Shown: positions 1 through 8,977, counted from the first letter of the stretch. The stretch: 64,000 nt of DNA from an uncultured Nocardioides sp. (GCF_947488025.1 NZ_CANKYS010000007.1:124001-188000), one strand, 5' to 3'. A program made the numbers and translations. Notes: generated by a model not told the origin, from the sequence alone.

Positions 1-1
1 C

Positions 2-409
2 TACACCGACAAGCTGCTGCCCGCGGTCGAGGAGGGGCGCGCCGCGTCCGACCGGTCGCCGCGCGACTTCTCCCGCATGATCGAGATCAAGCTGTCCTAC
101 GCCGCCACCCGCGACGAGGCGCTCGAGAACACCCGCTTCTGGGCGCCGCTGTCGCTCAGCGCGGAGGAGAAGCACCGGCTCCACGACCCCGTCGAGATGG
201 CCGCCGCCGCCGACCGGCTGCCGATCGAGCAGGTCGCCTCGCGCTGGATCGTCGCCACGACGCCGTCCGAGGTCGTGGACGCGGTCCGGCCCTATGTCGA
301 CGCGGGCTTCGACCACCTCGTCCTCCACGGCCCCGGGCACGACCAGGAGTCCTTCCTCGCCGCCCTCGGCTCCGACGTCGTACCCGCCCTCCGCGAGCTG
401 GCCCGCTGA
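2..409 (+). CDS. fgd: F420-dependent glucose-6-phosphate dehydrogenase, C-terminal part
   Basis: The 3' end of a gene that begins before the window; 135 codons remain, read from base 2. The segments [37 protein letters not shown] and [10 protein letters not shown] match the C-terminal third of actinobacterial Fgd, a luciferase-like flavin-independent enzyme. Fgd oxidises glucose-6-phosphate while reducing coenzyme F420 in the cytosol. Members run to about 335 residues, so about 200 residues lie upstream. It ends just before a strong hairpin shared with the convergent amine oxidase gene. A general LLM-class F420 oxidoreductase is the alternative, but the match to Fgd is close. Confidence 0.85.
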   Translation, partial: YTDKLLPAVEEGRAASDRSPRDFSRMIEIKLSYAATRDEALENTRFWAPLSLSAEEKHRLHDPVEMAAAADRLPIEQVASRWIVATTPSEVVDAVRPYVDAGFDHLVLHGPGHDQESFLAALGSDVVPALRELAR

Positions 410-444
410 GCGCTGGCCCCCTGCTTGCACGACGTACGCCGGCT

Positions 445-495
445 GGGGAACCGTCGGGCAGTGGATCGGGCCGATCGGGAGCCCGACGGTTCCCC
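445..495. terminator. bidirectional hairpin between fgd and the amine oxidase gene
   Basis: A perfect 15-bp inverted repeat, GGGGAACCGTCGGGC at 445-459 and its complement at 481-495. The 21-base loop contains a smaller ATCGGgCCGAT palindrome. It lies between convergent stop codons, where it could end both transcripts. There is no U tract, as is usual for actinobacterial terminators. The hairpin at 9322-9374 has the same GGGGAAC outer end. Confidence 0.75.
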
Positions 496-519
496 AGGTG
501 AGGCCCGGGCCCGCCGAGC

Positions 520-1929
520 TTAGGAGTCGAAGCCCAGCCCCGCGCGGTCGAGGGCGCGCAGGAACCCGTTGCGCCGGCCCTCGCGGTGGTCGGCGCGGTC
601 GAGCGACCAGCGGGTGAGGTTGATGCCTGCGGAGGCGAGGGGTTCGGGTGGGAAGGGGAGGGGCCGCTCGCGCACCATCCGCAGCTCGGTGCGCTCCGTC
701 GGCTGCCCGGTGAGCAGGTCGAGCAGCACCTCGGCCGCCCAGCGGGTGGCGCCCACCCCGAGACCGGTGAAGCCGGCGGCGTGGGCGACGCGGCCGCCGT
801 GGGTGGTGCCGTAGAACGCCGCGAACCGGGTCGACGTGTCGATGGCGCCGGCCCAGCGGTGGGTGAACCGGACCCCCTCGAGCTGCGGAAAGGTCGCGAG
901 GAAGTGGGACGCGAGCCGAGCGTGGCTCTCCGGGCGGTCCTCGTGGCGCACGTGCAGCCCGCCGCCGGCGGGGTAGACGGCGTCGTACCCGCCCCAGAGC
1001 ACCCGGTCGTCGGCGGTCAGGCGTGCGTAGTGGAACTGGTTCGCGAGGTCGCCGAGGCCCTGCTGGCCGGCCCAGCCGATCGAGGCGCGCTGCTGCGCGG
1101 TGAGCGGCTCGGTGACGAGCACGTAGTCGTAGACGGGCACCGTCATCAACCGGTTGCGGCGCAGCAGGGCCGGGAAGACGCCGGTGGCGAGCACGACGTG
1201 GTCCGACGTCACGACCGCCCGGTCCGTGGCGACCTCGACGACGCCGCCCTCGCGCCGCAGGCCGGTCACCGCGGAGTGCTCGTGGACCTCGACGCCGAGG
1301 TCGGCCGCCGCCCGGGCCAGGCCGAGCGCCAGCCGCGCCGGGTGGACGAGGGCCGTGGTGTCGGGCTCGAGCGCACCACCGAGAAATAGCGGGCTGTCGA
1401 TCTCGGACCGTACGCCGGCCGCGTCGAGGACGTGCGGCGAGCCCGCCAGCCACGCGAGCTGGTGGTCCTCGACGGCCACCGACAGCGTGCCCGTGCGCTC
1501 CCACTCGCACGCCAGGCCGAGGTCGCGCACGTCGGCCTCGAAGGCGTCGAGGTTGTCGGCACCCAGCCGCTCGAGGACGTCGTACTCCTCGGGCCAGCGC
1601 GACCGGCCGTTCTCCTCGCCGTGGGTCAGCGACGCCTCGCAGAAGCCGCCGTTGCGCCCCGACGCCGCCCACCCGACGGTCTGCGCCTCCAGCAGCACCA
1701 CCCGTCGACCGGGGTCGCGGCGCTTGGCGTGCACGGCCGCCCAGAGCCCGAGGTAGCCGCCTCCGACGACGGTGAGGTCGGCGCGGCTCGCGGCGGTGAG
1801 GGGGTCGTACGCCGGCGCCGCACCGACGTCGTCGAGCCAGAAGACCGCCTGCTCGCTGCCGGCCAGCGACTCCGCCACGAGCCGCGGGTCCGGGGCGTGC
1901 CGCTCGTACGCCGTGAGGTGGCCGCTCAC
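520..1929 (-). CDS. FAD-dependent amine oxidoreductase (DAO / PuuB-like)
   Basis: A 469-residue DAO-fold flavoprotein. Near residue 40 is the dinucleotide-binding motif VVGGGYLGLWAA, followed by the acidic-end strand VVLLEA and the FAD-site segment GWAASGRNGGFCEAS, all typical of gamma-glutamylputrescine oxidase and related amine oxidases. A C-terminal glycine-rich FAD segment (HAAGFTGLGVG) is also present. It probably oxidises an amine or amino acid to an aldehyde, with O2 or a quinone as acceptor. The GTG start overlaps the aminotransferase stop by 4 bp, so the two are translationally coupled. The neighbourhood suggests polyamine or amino-acid breakdown; the exact substrate cannot be read from sequence. 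Confidence 0.8.
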   Translation of the reverse strand: MSGHLTAYERHAPDPRLVAESLAGSEQAVFWLDDVGAAPAYDPLTAASRADLTVVGGGYLGLWAAVHAKRRDPGRRVVLLEAQTVGWAASGRNGGFCEASLTHGEENGRSRWPEEYDVLERLGADNLDAFEADVRDLGLACEWERTGTLSVAVEDHQLAWLAGSPHVLDAAGVRSEIDSPLFLGGALEPDTTALVHPARLALGLARAAADLGVEVHEHSAVTGLRREGGVVEVATDRAVVTSDHVVLATGVFPALLRRNRLMTVPVYDYVLVTEPLTAQQRASIGWAGQQGLGDLANQFHYARLTADDRVLWGGYDAVYPAGGGLHVRHEDRPESHARLASHFLATFPQLEGVRFTHRWAGAIDTSTRFAAFYGTTHGGRVAHAAGFTGLGVGATRWAAEVLLDLLTGQPTERTELRMVRERPLPFPPEPLASAGINLTRWSLDRADHREGRRNGFLRALDRAGLGFDS

Positions 1930-3281
1930 CCCGCCGCAGCCGTCAGCGCCGCGTCCAGGATCGCCAGGCCCTCGCGTGCCTCGTCGTCGGTGGTGGTCAG
2001 CGGCGGGACGACGTGGATGCGGTTGTAGTTGCTGAACGGCAGCATCCCGCGCTCCTGGCAGCCCTTCACGATCGCGCCCATCGCGGGGCTGGAGCCGCCG
2101 TAGGGCGCGAGCGGCTCGCGGGTGGACCGGTCGCTGACCAGCTCGACGGCCCAGAACGCGCCGGTGCCGCGCACCTCGCCGATCCACTCGTGCTTGTCCG
2201 CGAGTGCCCGCAGGCCGGGCCCGAGCACCTGATCACCGAGTCGCGCGGCGCGTCCGACGACGTCGTCGTCCTCCATGGCGCGGATCGTGGCCACCGCCGC
2301 GGCGCACGCGAGCGGGTGGCCGGAGTAGGTGAGCCCGCCGGGGTAGGCGCGGTGGGCGAAGGTCGAGTAGATCTCGTCGCTGATCGCGACGCCGCCGAGG
2401 GGCACGTAGCCGGAGTTCACGCCCTTGGCGAAGGTGAGGAGGTCGGGGGTGACGCCGCCGTGCTCGACGGCGAACCAGCGACCGGCGCGGCCGAAGCCCG
2501 ACATCACCTCGTCGGCGACCAGCACGATGCCGTGGCGGTCGCAGATCTCCCGCACGCCGGTGAGGTAGCCGGGCGGCGGGACCATGATCCCCGCGGTGCC
2601 GGGGATCGCCTCGAGCACGATCGCCGCGATCGTCCCGGGTCCCTCCAGCGCGACCACCTGCTCGAGGTGCTCGAGCGCCCGCTGGCACTCCTCCTCCTCG
2701 GTCGTCGCGTGGAACGGGCTGCGGTAGAGGAACGGCCCGAAGAAGTGCACGGTGCCGGCCGACCCGTGGTCGCTCGCCCACCGGCGCGGGTCGCCGGTCA
2801 TGTTGACCGCGAGGTGGGTGCCGCCGTGATAGCTGCGGTAGGTGGTCAGCACCTTGTGCCGGCCGGTGTGCAGCCGCGCGATGCGTACGGCGTGCTCGTT
2901 GGCGTCGGCGCCGCCGTTGGTGAAGAAGACGTGGTCGAGGTCGCCGGGGGTGTGGCTCGCGATGAGCCGGGCGGCCTCGGAGCGGGTGCCGTTGGCCATC
3001 GCCGGCGCGATCGTGCAGAGGTGCTCGGCCTGCTCCCTGATCGCGGCGACGATGCGCGGGTGCTGGTGGCCGAGGTTGGTGAAGACCAGCTGGGAGGAGA
3101 AGTCGAGGTAGCGGTTGCCGTCGCCGTCCCAGACGTGGCTGCCCTCGGCGCGGGTGACGACCATCGGGGAGATCTCGGCCTGGGCCGACCAGGAGTGGAA
3201 GACGTGCGCGCGGTCGAGCTCGTAGGCCCGCGCGGCGTCGTACGTCGTGCTCAGGTCGCTGGCGAAGGTGGTCTCAGTCAT
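1926..3281 (-). CDS. class III PLP-dependent aminotransferase
   Basis: A 451-residue fold-type I aminotransferase. It shows the PLP phosphate and ring contacts (FFTNGGADANEHAV near residue 110), the conserved Asp in LVADEVMSGFGR, and the Schiff-base Lys in TFAKGVNSG. The N-terminal HSWSAQ segment and the overall pattern resemble taurine/beta-alanine:pyruvate or GABA-type omega-transaminases. It would convert an omega-amino acid to its semialdehyde. The ATG at 3281 was chosen because it gives the usual N-terminus and an 8-bp overlap with the dehydrogenase upstream; an in-frame start at 3308 would only add residues inside that gene. The substrate (GABA, beta-alanine or taurine) is open. Confidence 0.85.
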   Translation of the reverse strand: MTETTFASDLSTTYDAARAYELDRAHVFHSWSAQAEISPMVVTRAEGSHVWDGDGNRYLDFSSQLVFTNLGHQHPRIVAAIREQAEHLCTIAPAMANGTRSEAARLIASHTPGDLDHVFFTNGGADANEHAVRIARLHTGRHKVLTTYRSYHGGTHLAVNMTGDPRRWASDHGSAGTVHFFGPFLYRSPFHATTEEEECQRALEHLEQVVALEGPGTIAAIVLEAIPGTAGIMVPPPGYLTGVREICDRHGIVLVADEVMSGFGRAGRWFAVEHGGVTPDLLTFAKGVNSGYVPLGGVAISDEIYSTFAHRAYPGGLTYSGHPLACAAAVATIRAMEDDDVVGRAARLGDQVLGPGLRALADKHEWIGEVRGTGAFWAVELVSDRSTREPLAPYGGSSPAMGAIVKGCQERGMLPFSNYNRIHVVPPLTTTDDEAREGLAILDAALTAAAG

Positions 3282-4797
3282 TGCGCGGGAACCCCAGCTC
3301 GAGGCCACCCTCGGGGCGGTTGGCCGGGTCGATCCACCGGGTGGTGACGACCTTGCCGCGGGTGAAGAAGTGGACGCCCTCGGTGCCGTGGGCGTGGGTG
3401 TCGCCGAAGAGCGAGCGCTTCCAGCCGCCGAAGGAGTAGTAGGCGACCGGCACCGGGACGGGCACGTTGACGCCGATCATGCCAACCTCGACGTCGGCCT
3501 CGAAGCGCCGGGCCGCGCCGCCGTCGTTGGTGAACACCGCGGTGCCGTTGCCGTACTGGTTGGCGTTGACCAGCGCGACCGCCTCGTCGTAGGAACCGAC
3601 GCGGACCACCGAGAGGACCGGCCCGAAGATCTCCTCGCGGTAGATGTCCATCTCGGGCGTGACGTCGTCGAAGAGCGTCGGGCCGAGCCAGAAGCCCTGC
3701 TCGGCGCCGCGGGCCGCCACGTCGCGACCGTCCACGACGACCTTCGCCCCGGCAGCCTCGCCGGAGTCGATGAAGGAGCTGACCCGGTCGCGGTGCGCCC
3801 TGGTCACGAGCGGACCCATGTCGGCCTCCTTGCCCTCGCCCGTCGCCGAGCGGCCGCCGTCGCCGATCAGCAGGGTGCGGGTGCGGTCGGCGATCCGGGC
3901 GACCAGCTCGTCGCCGATCGGGTCGACCGCGACCAGCACGCTGATCGCCATGCAGCGCTCGCCCGCGCTGCCGTACCCGGCGTTGACCGCCGAGTCGGCG
4001 GCCAGGTCGAGGTCGGCGTCGGGGAGGACGACCATGTGGTTCTTCGCGCCGCCGAGCGCCTGGACGCGCTTGCCGTGCCGGCTCGCGGTCTCGTAGACGT
4101 ACTCGGCGATCGGGGTCGACCCGACGAAGCTGATGGCCTGCACCTCGGGGCTGGTGAGCAGCGCGTCGACGGCCGTCTTGTCGCCGTGCAGCACGTTGAA
4201 GACGCCGTCGGGGAGGCCGGCCTCCTGCCAGAGGGCTGCGAGCCAGTTCGCGGCACTCGGGTCCTTCTCGCTCGGCTTGAGCACCACCGCGTTGCCTGCA
4301 GCGATGGCGACCGGGAAGAACCACATCGGCACCATCGCCGGGAAGTTGAACGGGCTGATGATGCCCACCACGCCGAGCGGCACGCGCTTGGAGTGCACGT
4401 CGACGCCGGTCGAGGCCTCCTCGCTGTGCCCGCCCTTGAGCAGGTGGGAGATCCCGCACGCGAACTCCACGACCTCCAGGCCGCGGGCGATCTCGCCCAT
4501 CGCGTCCGAGTGCACCTTGCCGTGCTCGGCGGTGATGATCGCGGCGAGCTCCTCCTTGCGCGCGTTGAGCAGCTCGCGGAACGCGAACACGACCTGCGTA
4601 CGCCGCGCCAGCGAGGTCGTGCCCCACCCCTTGGCGGCGCGCGACGCGGCCCCGATGACGTGGGTGGCGTCGGCCTCGCTCGCCAGCGCGACGCGACCGG
4701 TGACCTGCCCGGTGGCGGGGTTGGTGACGTCGGCCCAGCCGGTGGGGGAGCCGGTCAGGGGCGAACCGTCGGCCCAGTGCACGATCTGCTCTGTCAT
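3274..4797 (-). CDS. mmsA: CoA-acylating (methyl)malonate-semialdehyde dehydrogenase
   Basis: A 507-residue aldehyde dehydrogenase of the MmsA class. The catalytic Cys is residue 282 in GERCMAISV. The family-typical FNFPAMVPMWFFP segment and SFVGSTPIAEYVY are present, and the general-base Glu is absent as expected for the CoA-acylating family. It converts malonate or methylmalonate semialdehyde with CoA and NAD+ to acetyl- or propionyl-CoA plus CO2. It is the first gene of a three-gene minus-strand operon and would take the semialdehyde made by the next gene. ATG 4797 (MTEQIVHW) fits the family; in-frame upstream starts add only a basic tail. Confidence 0.88.
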   Translation of the reverse strand: MTEQIVHWADGSPLTGSPTGWADVTNPATGQVTGRVALASEADATHVIGAASRAAKGWGTTSLARRTQVVFAFRELLNARKEELAAIITAEHGKVHSDAMGEIARGLEVVEFACGISHLLKGGHSEEASTGVDVHSKRVPLGVVGIISPFNFPAMVPMWFFPVAIAAGNAVVLKPSEKDPSAANWLAALWQEAGLPDGVFNVLHGDKTAVDALLTSPEVQAISFVGSTPIAEYVYETASRHGKRVQALGGAKNHMVVLPDADLDLAADSAVNAGYGSAGERCMAISVLVAVDPIGDELVARIADRTRTLLIGDGGRSATGEGKEADMGPLVTRAHRDRVSSFIDSGEAAGAKVVVDGRDVAARGAEQGFWLGPTLFDDVTPEMDIYREEIFGPVLSVVRVGSYDEAVALVNANQYGNGTAVFTNDGGAARRFEADVEVGMIGVNVPVPVPVAYYSFGGWKRSLFGDTHAHGTEGVHFFTRGKVVTTRWIDPANRPEGGLELGFPRND

Positions 4798-4840
4798 GCC
4801 GCCCATCCTGCGCGTCGTACGCCGTCGGGGCGGGTGTCGG

Positions 4841-4849
4841 ATCGTCGGC
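4841..4849. promoter_or_regulatory. candidate PucR operator element
   Basis: The 9-mer ATCGTCGGC lies in the mmsA/pucR divergent region. It recurs at 6524-6532, just upstream of the cupin gene, each time near a CGACA/TGTCG half-site. Shared position ahead of both arms of the locus suggests a regulator site. The word is short and GC-rich, so chance is possible. Confidence 0.25.
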
Positions 4850-4891
4850 ATCGGTCGCGCTGGCCGGACACATCGTCACCCCGCGCACGCG

Positions 4892-4897
4892 TAGGCT
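4892..4897 (+). promoter_or_regulatory. -10 box for pucR, leaderless
   Basis: TAGGCT lies exactly 6 bases before the GTG start at 4904. This spacing would place the transcription start at or beside the start codon, and no Shine-Dalgarno sequence is present. Confidence 0.5.
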
Positions 4898-4903
4898 GCG
4901 CCC

Positions 4904-6517
4904 GTGGACATGACGCCGGGGGTGACGCTCCGCGAGGCGCTGGAGCTGCCCACCTTCCACCGCGCCGCGCCCGAGGTCGTCGCCGGCGGTGCCGGGACCG
5001 ACCGGGCGATCCGTTGGGTGCACGCCACCGAGCGCCTCGACGTGCGCCAGCTGCTGCGCCCCGGAGACCTGCTGCTCACCATGGGCACCGGCCTGCCGGC
5101 CGACGACGACGCGGCCGGACTGACGGCGTTCGTCGACGAGCTCACCGACGTCGGCAGCGCCGGTGTCGTCGTCGAGCTCGGCCGACGGTGGTCGCGCGCG
5201 CTCCCGGAGGCCCTGGTCGACGCGTGCGAGCGCCACGGGCTGCCGCTGGTCGTGCTGGGGCGGGAGACCCGCTTCGCGGCGCTGGCCCAGGAGATCGGCG
5301 AGCGCGTGGTCGACCAGCAGCTGGCCGAGCTGCGCGAGGCGCAGCGCGTGCACGAGACCTTCACCGAGCTGAGCAACGACCTGGCGAGCCCGGTGGACAT
5401 CCTGCGGGCCGTGCAGCGCCTGGCCGACGCGCCCGTCGTCGTCGAGAACGCCCAGCACCGCCCGCTCGACTACTTCGCCGGGCCCGACGAGGACGACGGC
5501 TTCCTCGACGGCTGGCCCGCGCGGTCGCGGCGGGTGGAGGTGGCCGGTCGCACCGGCTGGGACGCCGCCAACGGCTGGCTCGTCACGCGCCTGGGCACCA
5601 CCGACCGGGCCTGGGGCCGGCTGGTCATCGGGTCGCCGGAGGCTCCGTCGCAGCGACTGGTCGCCGTGGCCGAGCGGGCCGCGTCGGCGCTCGCGCTGCA
5701 CCGGCTGCACGATCGCGACCGCGGCACCCTCATGCGCCGTACGCACCTCGAGCTGCTCACGGGCCTGGCCGAGGACCCCGGCTCCGACGACGTGCGGCGT
5801 CGCTGCGAGCTGGCCGGATTCCCGGTGCACCGCCGCAGCCTCACCGGTGTCGTCCTGCGCGGGCGGGTCGGCTCCGTGCCGCTCGTGGACCTCGACGAGG
5901 TCGCCGCCACGGTGGTGCGCTCCGCGCACGCGCTCCGGGTGCCGGCGCTGGTGTGCGAGGTCGAGCGTGACCTGCGGGTCCTGGTCTCGACCGCGCCCGG
6001 GGCGGACGCCGACGACCTGGTCGACCGGCTGGCCGCCCGCGTGCTCGCGCACCACGACGTGGTGGTCGCCGCCGGCCGCACCGTGCCGGACCGCACCGGT
6101 GTCGCGCGCACGGTCGCCGAGGCCGGGCAGGTCGCCGACGCCGTTCCGCAGTCCCGGCGCGGGCAGGACCCCGACGTCCACCGGCTCGCCGACCTCCACC
6201 TGCGCGGGCTGCTGGCGCTGCTCGGCGAGGACGAGCGGGTGCGGCTCTTCGTCGAGCGTGAGCTCGGGCCGCTGCAGGAGCACGACCGGGCCGACGGCTC
6301 GCGGACCGAGCTCGTCGCCGCCCTGCGCGCCCTCGTCCTGCACCCGGCCAGCAAGACCGAGGCCGCAGCGAGCCTCCACCTGTCCCGGGCCGCGTTCTAC
6401 GACCGGCTCGCCCGGATCGAGGCGATCCTCGACGCCGACCTCGATGACCCCGACGTCCGCGTCTCGCTGCACGTGGCGCTCGTGGCAGACGAACTGTTGG
6501 GTGCGCGGGCCAAGTGA
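4904..6517 (+). CDS. PucR family transcriptional regulator
   Basis: A 537-residue regulator. Residues 6 to about 130 form the PucR N-terminal ligand-sensing domain (LREALEL, RPGDLLLTMGTGLPA, AGVVVELGRRW). The last 60 residues carry the PucR-type helix-turn-helix (KTEAAASLHLSRAAFYDRLARI). PucR/GabR proteins usually activate nitrogen-compound catabolic operons in the presence of substrate, for example gabTDP in Corynebacterium. It sits between the two arms of the amine locus and diverges from mmsA, so it is the likely local regulator. The GTG at 4904 is preferred because of the TAGGCT box 6 bases upstream; ATG 4910 would shorten it by two residues. Confidence 0.88.
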   Translation: MDMTPGVTLREALELPTFHRAAPEVVAGGAGTDRAIRWVHATERLDVRQLLRPGDLLLTMGTGLPADDDAAGLTAFVDELTDVGSAGVVVELGRRWSRALPEALVDACERHGLPLVVLGRETRFAALAQEIGERVVDQQLAELREAQRVHETFTELSNDLASPVDILRAVQRLADAPVVVENAQHRPLDYFAGPDEDDGFLDGWPARSRRVEVAGRTGWDAANGWLVTRLGTTDRAWGRLVIGSPEAPSQRLVAVAERAASALALHRLHDRDRGTLMRRTHLELLTGLAEDPGSDDVRRRCELAGFPVHRRSLTGVVLRGRVGSVPLVDLDEVAATVVRSAHALRVPALVCEVERDLRVLVSTAPGADADDLVDRLAARVLAHHDVVVAAGRTVPDRTGVARTVAEAGQVADAVPQSRRGQDPDVHRLADLHLRGLLALLGEDERVRLFVERELGPLQEHDRADGSRTELVAALRALVLHPASKTEAAASLHLSRAAFYDRLARIEAILDADLDDPDVRVSLHVALVADELLGARAK

Positions 6518-6567
6518 CGACAGATCGTCGGCCCGACAGTGCCGCGCCGCTGGGGACGATGTCCGAC

Positions 6568-6906
6568 ATGACCCGCGTGACCACCCGTGTGCTGGACGTC
6601 GCCACCACCGTGCCGACCACCCCGCTCGACCCCGGCACCGTCGTCGACGGCGCCCCGGAGGCCGGGTCGCGCGCGCTGGCCGCGGTCTCGGGCGTCGAGG
6701 TCGGCGTCTGGGAGATGACGCCGGGCACCGCGACCGACGTCGAGGTCGACGAGGTGTTCGTCGTGCTGTCGGGATCGGGGACGGTGTCCTTCGACGACGA
6801 CGGCGAGGAGGTCGCGCTCGGCCCGGGCAGCGTCGTACGCCTGCGGGCCGGGGAGCGCACCACCTGGGTCGTCCACGAGACCATCCGCAAGATCTACGTC
6901 GCCTGA
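6568..6906 (+). CDS. cupin-domain protein
   Basis: A small single-domain cupin of about 112 residues (DUF861/EutQ-like): EVDEVFVVLSGSGTVSFDD, then LGPGSVVRLRAGERTTWVVHE. The first cupin motif has few histidines (V-D-E pattern), as in the DUF861 group, so metal binding is uncertain. It lies between the PucR regulator and the dehydrogenase, 12 bases before the latter, suggesting co-transcription. The start is ambiguous: GTG 6514 overlaps the pucR stop, and ATG 6559 and ATG 6568 lie further in. I prefer 6568 because it gives the usual family length and GACGAT lies 7 bases upstream. Its role may be sugar or amine-intermediate binding or isomerisation; not known. Confidence 0.7.
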   Translation: MTRVTTRVLDVATTVPTTPLDPGTVVDGAPEAGSRALAAVSGVEVGVWEMTPGTATDVEVDEVFVVLSGSGTVSFDDDGEEVALGPGSVVRLRAGERTTWVVHETIRKIYVA

Positions 6907-6918
6907 CCGGGAGCCCTG

Positions 6919-8346
6919 ATGACCGAGACGATCCGCAACTTCATCGACGGCGAGCTCGTGGAGTCGGCGGCCACCGACTTCATCGACCTCGTCGACCCGG
7001 TCACCGGTGAGCCCGACGGACGCTCACCGGTCTCGACCCCCGAGGAGGTCGACCGGGCGTACGCCGCCGCGGAGCGCGCGTCGGCGTCGTGGAAGCGGCT
7101 CACCCCCGGGGCGCGCCAGGCCCACCTGCTCGACCTCGCCACCGCGATCGCCGAGCGACGCGACGAGATCAGCGAGGTGCAGGCGCGCGACACCGGCCAG
7201 CCGGTGCGCTACATCGCCAGCGAGGAGGTTGACCAGGGCGTCGACCAGCTGCGGTTCTTCGCCGGTGCCGCGCGGCTGCTGGAGGGGAAGTCGTCGGGGG
7301 AGTACCTCGAGGGCCACACCTCGGCGATCCGACGCGAGCCGATCGGCGTCGTCGGACAGGTGACGCCGTGGAACTACCCCTTCGCGATGGCGATCTGGAA
7401 GATCGCGCCCGCGCTGGCCGCGGGCAACACGATCGTGCTGAAGCCCAGCGACACCACGCCCCGCTCGACCGTGCTGCTCGCCGAGATCGCCGGCGCGATC
7501 CTGCCGCCGGGGGTGCTCAACGTCGTCAACGGCGACGCGACGACCGGTCGCCACCTCGTCGAGCACCCGACCCCCGGGCTGGTCGCGATCACCGGCTCGG
7601 TCCGGGCGGGCACGGAGGTCGCCCTGTCCGCGGCGAGGAACCTCAAGCGGGTCCACCTCGAGCTCGGCGGCAAGGCGCCCGCGGTCGTGATGCCCGACGC
7701 CGACCTGCCGCGGGCCGCGGAGATGATCGCCGCGGCGGCCTACTTCAACGCCGGCCAGGACTGCACCGCCGCCACCCGCGTGATCGCCCACAGCAGCGTC
7801 CACGACGAGCTCGTCGACCTCCTCGTCAAGGCGGCCGAGGGCACCCGCCCGGGCCCGCCGTCGGACCCCGACGCCGACTACGGCCCGCTCAACAACGCCA
7901 CCCACCTCGCCAAGGTCGAGGCGTTCCTCGCCGAGCTCCCCGACCACGCCACGGTCCGCACGGGCGGCGCCCGCCACGGCGAGGAGGGCTTCTTCTTCGC
8001 CCCGACCGTGGTCACCGGCGTACGCCAGGACGACCGCATCGTGCAGGAGGAGGTCTTCGGCCCGGTGCTGACCGTGCAGTCGTACGACGACGAGGCCGAC
8101 GCGGTCGCGATGGCAAACGGCGCGCCCTACGGCCTGGCGGCGAGCGTGTGGACGCGCGACGTCGGGGTCGCCGACCGGCTCACCCGGGAGCTCGACTTCG
8201 GCTGCGTGTGGGTCAACACCCACATCCCGTTCGTCTCCGAGATGCCGCACGGCGGGTTCGGTGCGTCGGGCTACGGCAAGGACCTGTCGGGCTACGGGTT
8301 CGACGACTACACGCGCATCAAGCACGTCATGACCGCCCACTACTGA
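6919..8346 (+). CDS. gamma-aminobutyraldehyde-type aldehyde dehydrogenase
   Basis: A 475-residue NAD(P)-dependent aldehyde dehydrogenase. The general base Glu248 (LELGGK), the nucleophile Cys282 (NAGQDCTAATR) and the oxyanion Asn in TPWNYPF are intact. The FIDGELV start and GFGASGYGKDLS end are typical of aminobutyraldehyde/betaine-aldehyde enzymes such as PatD. It would oxidise 4-aminobutanal to GABA, or a similar omega-aminoaldehyde to the acid. With the FAD oxidase and aminotransferase on the opposite strand it completes an amine-to-acyl route. It follows the cupin gene by 12 bases. Confidence 0.85.
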   Translation: MTETIRNFIDGELVESAATDFIDLVDPVTGEPDGRSPVSTPEEVDRAYAAAERASASWKRLTPGARQAHLLDLATAIAERRDEISEVQARDTGQPVRYIASEEVDQGVDQLRFFAGAARLLEGKSSGEYLEGHTSAIRREPIGVVGQVTPWNYPFAMAIWKIAPALAAGNTIVLKPSDTTPRSTVLLAEIAGAILPPGVLNVVNGDATTGRHLVEHPTPGLVAITGSVRAGTEVALSAARNLKRVHLELGGKAPAVVMPDADLPRAAEMIAAAAYFNAGQDCTAATRVIAHSSVHDELVDLLVKAAEGTRPGPPSDPDADYGPLNNATHLAKVEAFLAELPDHATVRTGGARHGEEGFFFAPTVVTGVRQDDRIVQEEVFGPVLTVQSYDDEADAVAMANGAPYGLAASVWTRDVGVADRLTRELDFGCVWVNTHIPFVSEMPHGGFGASGYGKDLSGYGFDDYTRIKHVMTAHY

Positions 8347-8358
8347 CGGCCCGAGGGG

Positions 8359-8934
8359 CTACTCCTCCGGCACGCCCACCTCGAAGACGTCGAGCAGCTG
8401 GGCGAGCGTGCGGTAGTAGCCGACGAGCACGACCAGCTCGGTCATGGTCGTCGCGCCCAGCGTGGCGGCGTACGAGGCGTAGGTCTCGTCGTCCCACCGG
8501 GCCTCCGGTCCGGTGTCGGCCAGGAGGCGACGGCAGAACGCGTGCGCAGCACGCTCGTGGGGGTCCGTCGAGGTGAACGAACCGTCCGCGACCGCGGCGA
8601 GCTCGTCCTCGGTGAGGCCGACCGCGCGGCCGACCCGTTCGTGGGCGTAGGACTCGAACGTGCTGCCGGTCGCGGCGGCGACGGCGAGGATCGCGATCTC
8701 ACGGGTGCGGGCGCTGAGCCGGGTCGCGTAGCGGATCGCGGAGCCGAGCTCCTGCAGCGGCGCGCCCAGCGCCGGCTCGTGGAGCATCACCCCGAACGGG
8801 CCGGTCAGCGACCCGTCCTCGTGCACGAGCGGGAAGTGCTGCGGTCCGCTCCCGCGCGGTCCGCCGACGATCCGCTCGCGCAACGCGCGCTGGGCCTCGC
8901 TCAGCTCGGTCGGGGTCAGGTCGGGCAGCCGCAA
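8359..8934 (-). CDS. carboxymuconolactone decarboxylase-like protein without CxxC
   Basis: A 191-residue all-helical protein of the CMD/AhpD superfamily. The core LSARTREIAILAVAAATGSTFESYAHERVGRAVGL matches in spacing (given here in two parts: LSARTREIAILAVAA and FESYAHERVGRAVGL). The AhpD CxxC pair is replaced by FESYAHE, placing it with PcaC-like rather than peroxidase members. The TTG start at 8934 is supported by a strong GGAGGAA Shine-Dalgarno ending 5 bases upstream. It is convergent with the dehydrogenase and separated from csbD by a terminator. The substrate is unknown. Confidence 0.7.
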   Translation of the reverse strand: MRLPDLTPTELSEAQRALRERIVGGPRGSGPQHFPLVHEDGSLTGPFGVMLHEPALGAPLQELGSAIRYATRLSARTREIAILAVAAATGSTFESYAHERVGRAVGLTEDELAAVADGSFTSTDPHERAAHAFCRRLLADTGPEARWDDETYASYAATLGATTMTELVVLVGYYRTLAQLLDVFEVGVPEE

Positions 8935-8977
8935 CGAGGTTCCTCCAGGTTCAGGTGGGTGGTGGGGATCAGGATGA

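Noticed and set aside
3278..6472. Open minus-strand frame of over 1000 codons across pucR and mmsA
   Set aside because: A shadow of two genes with clear motifs; its translation is low-complexity Arg/Gly/Ala.
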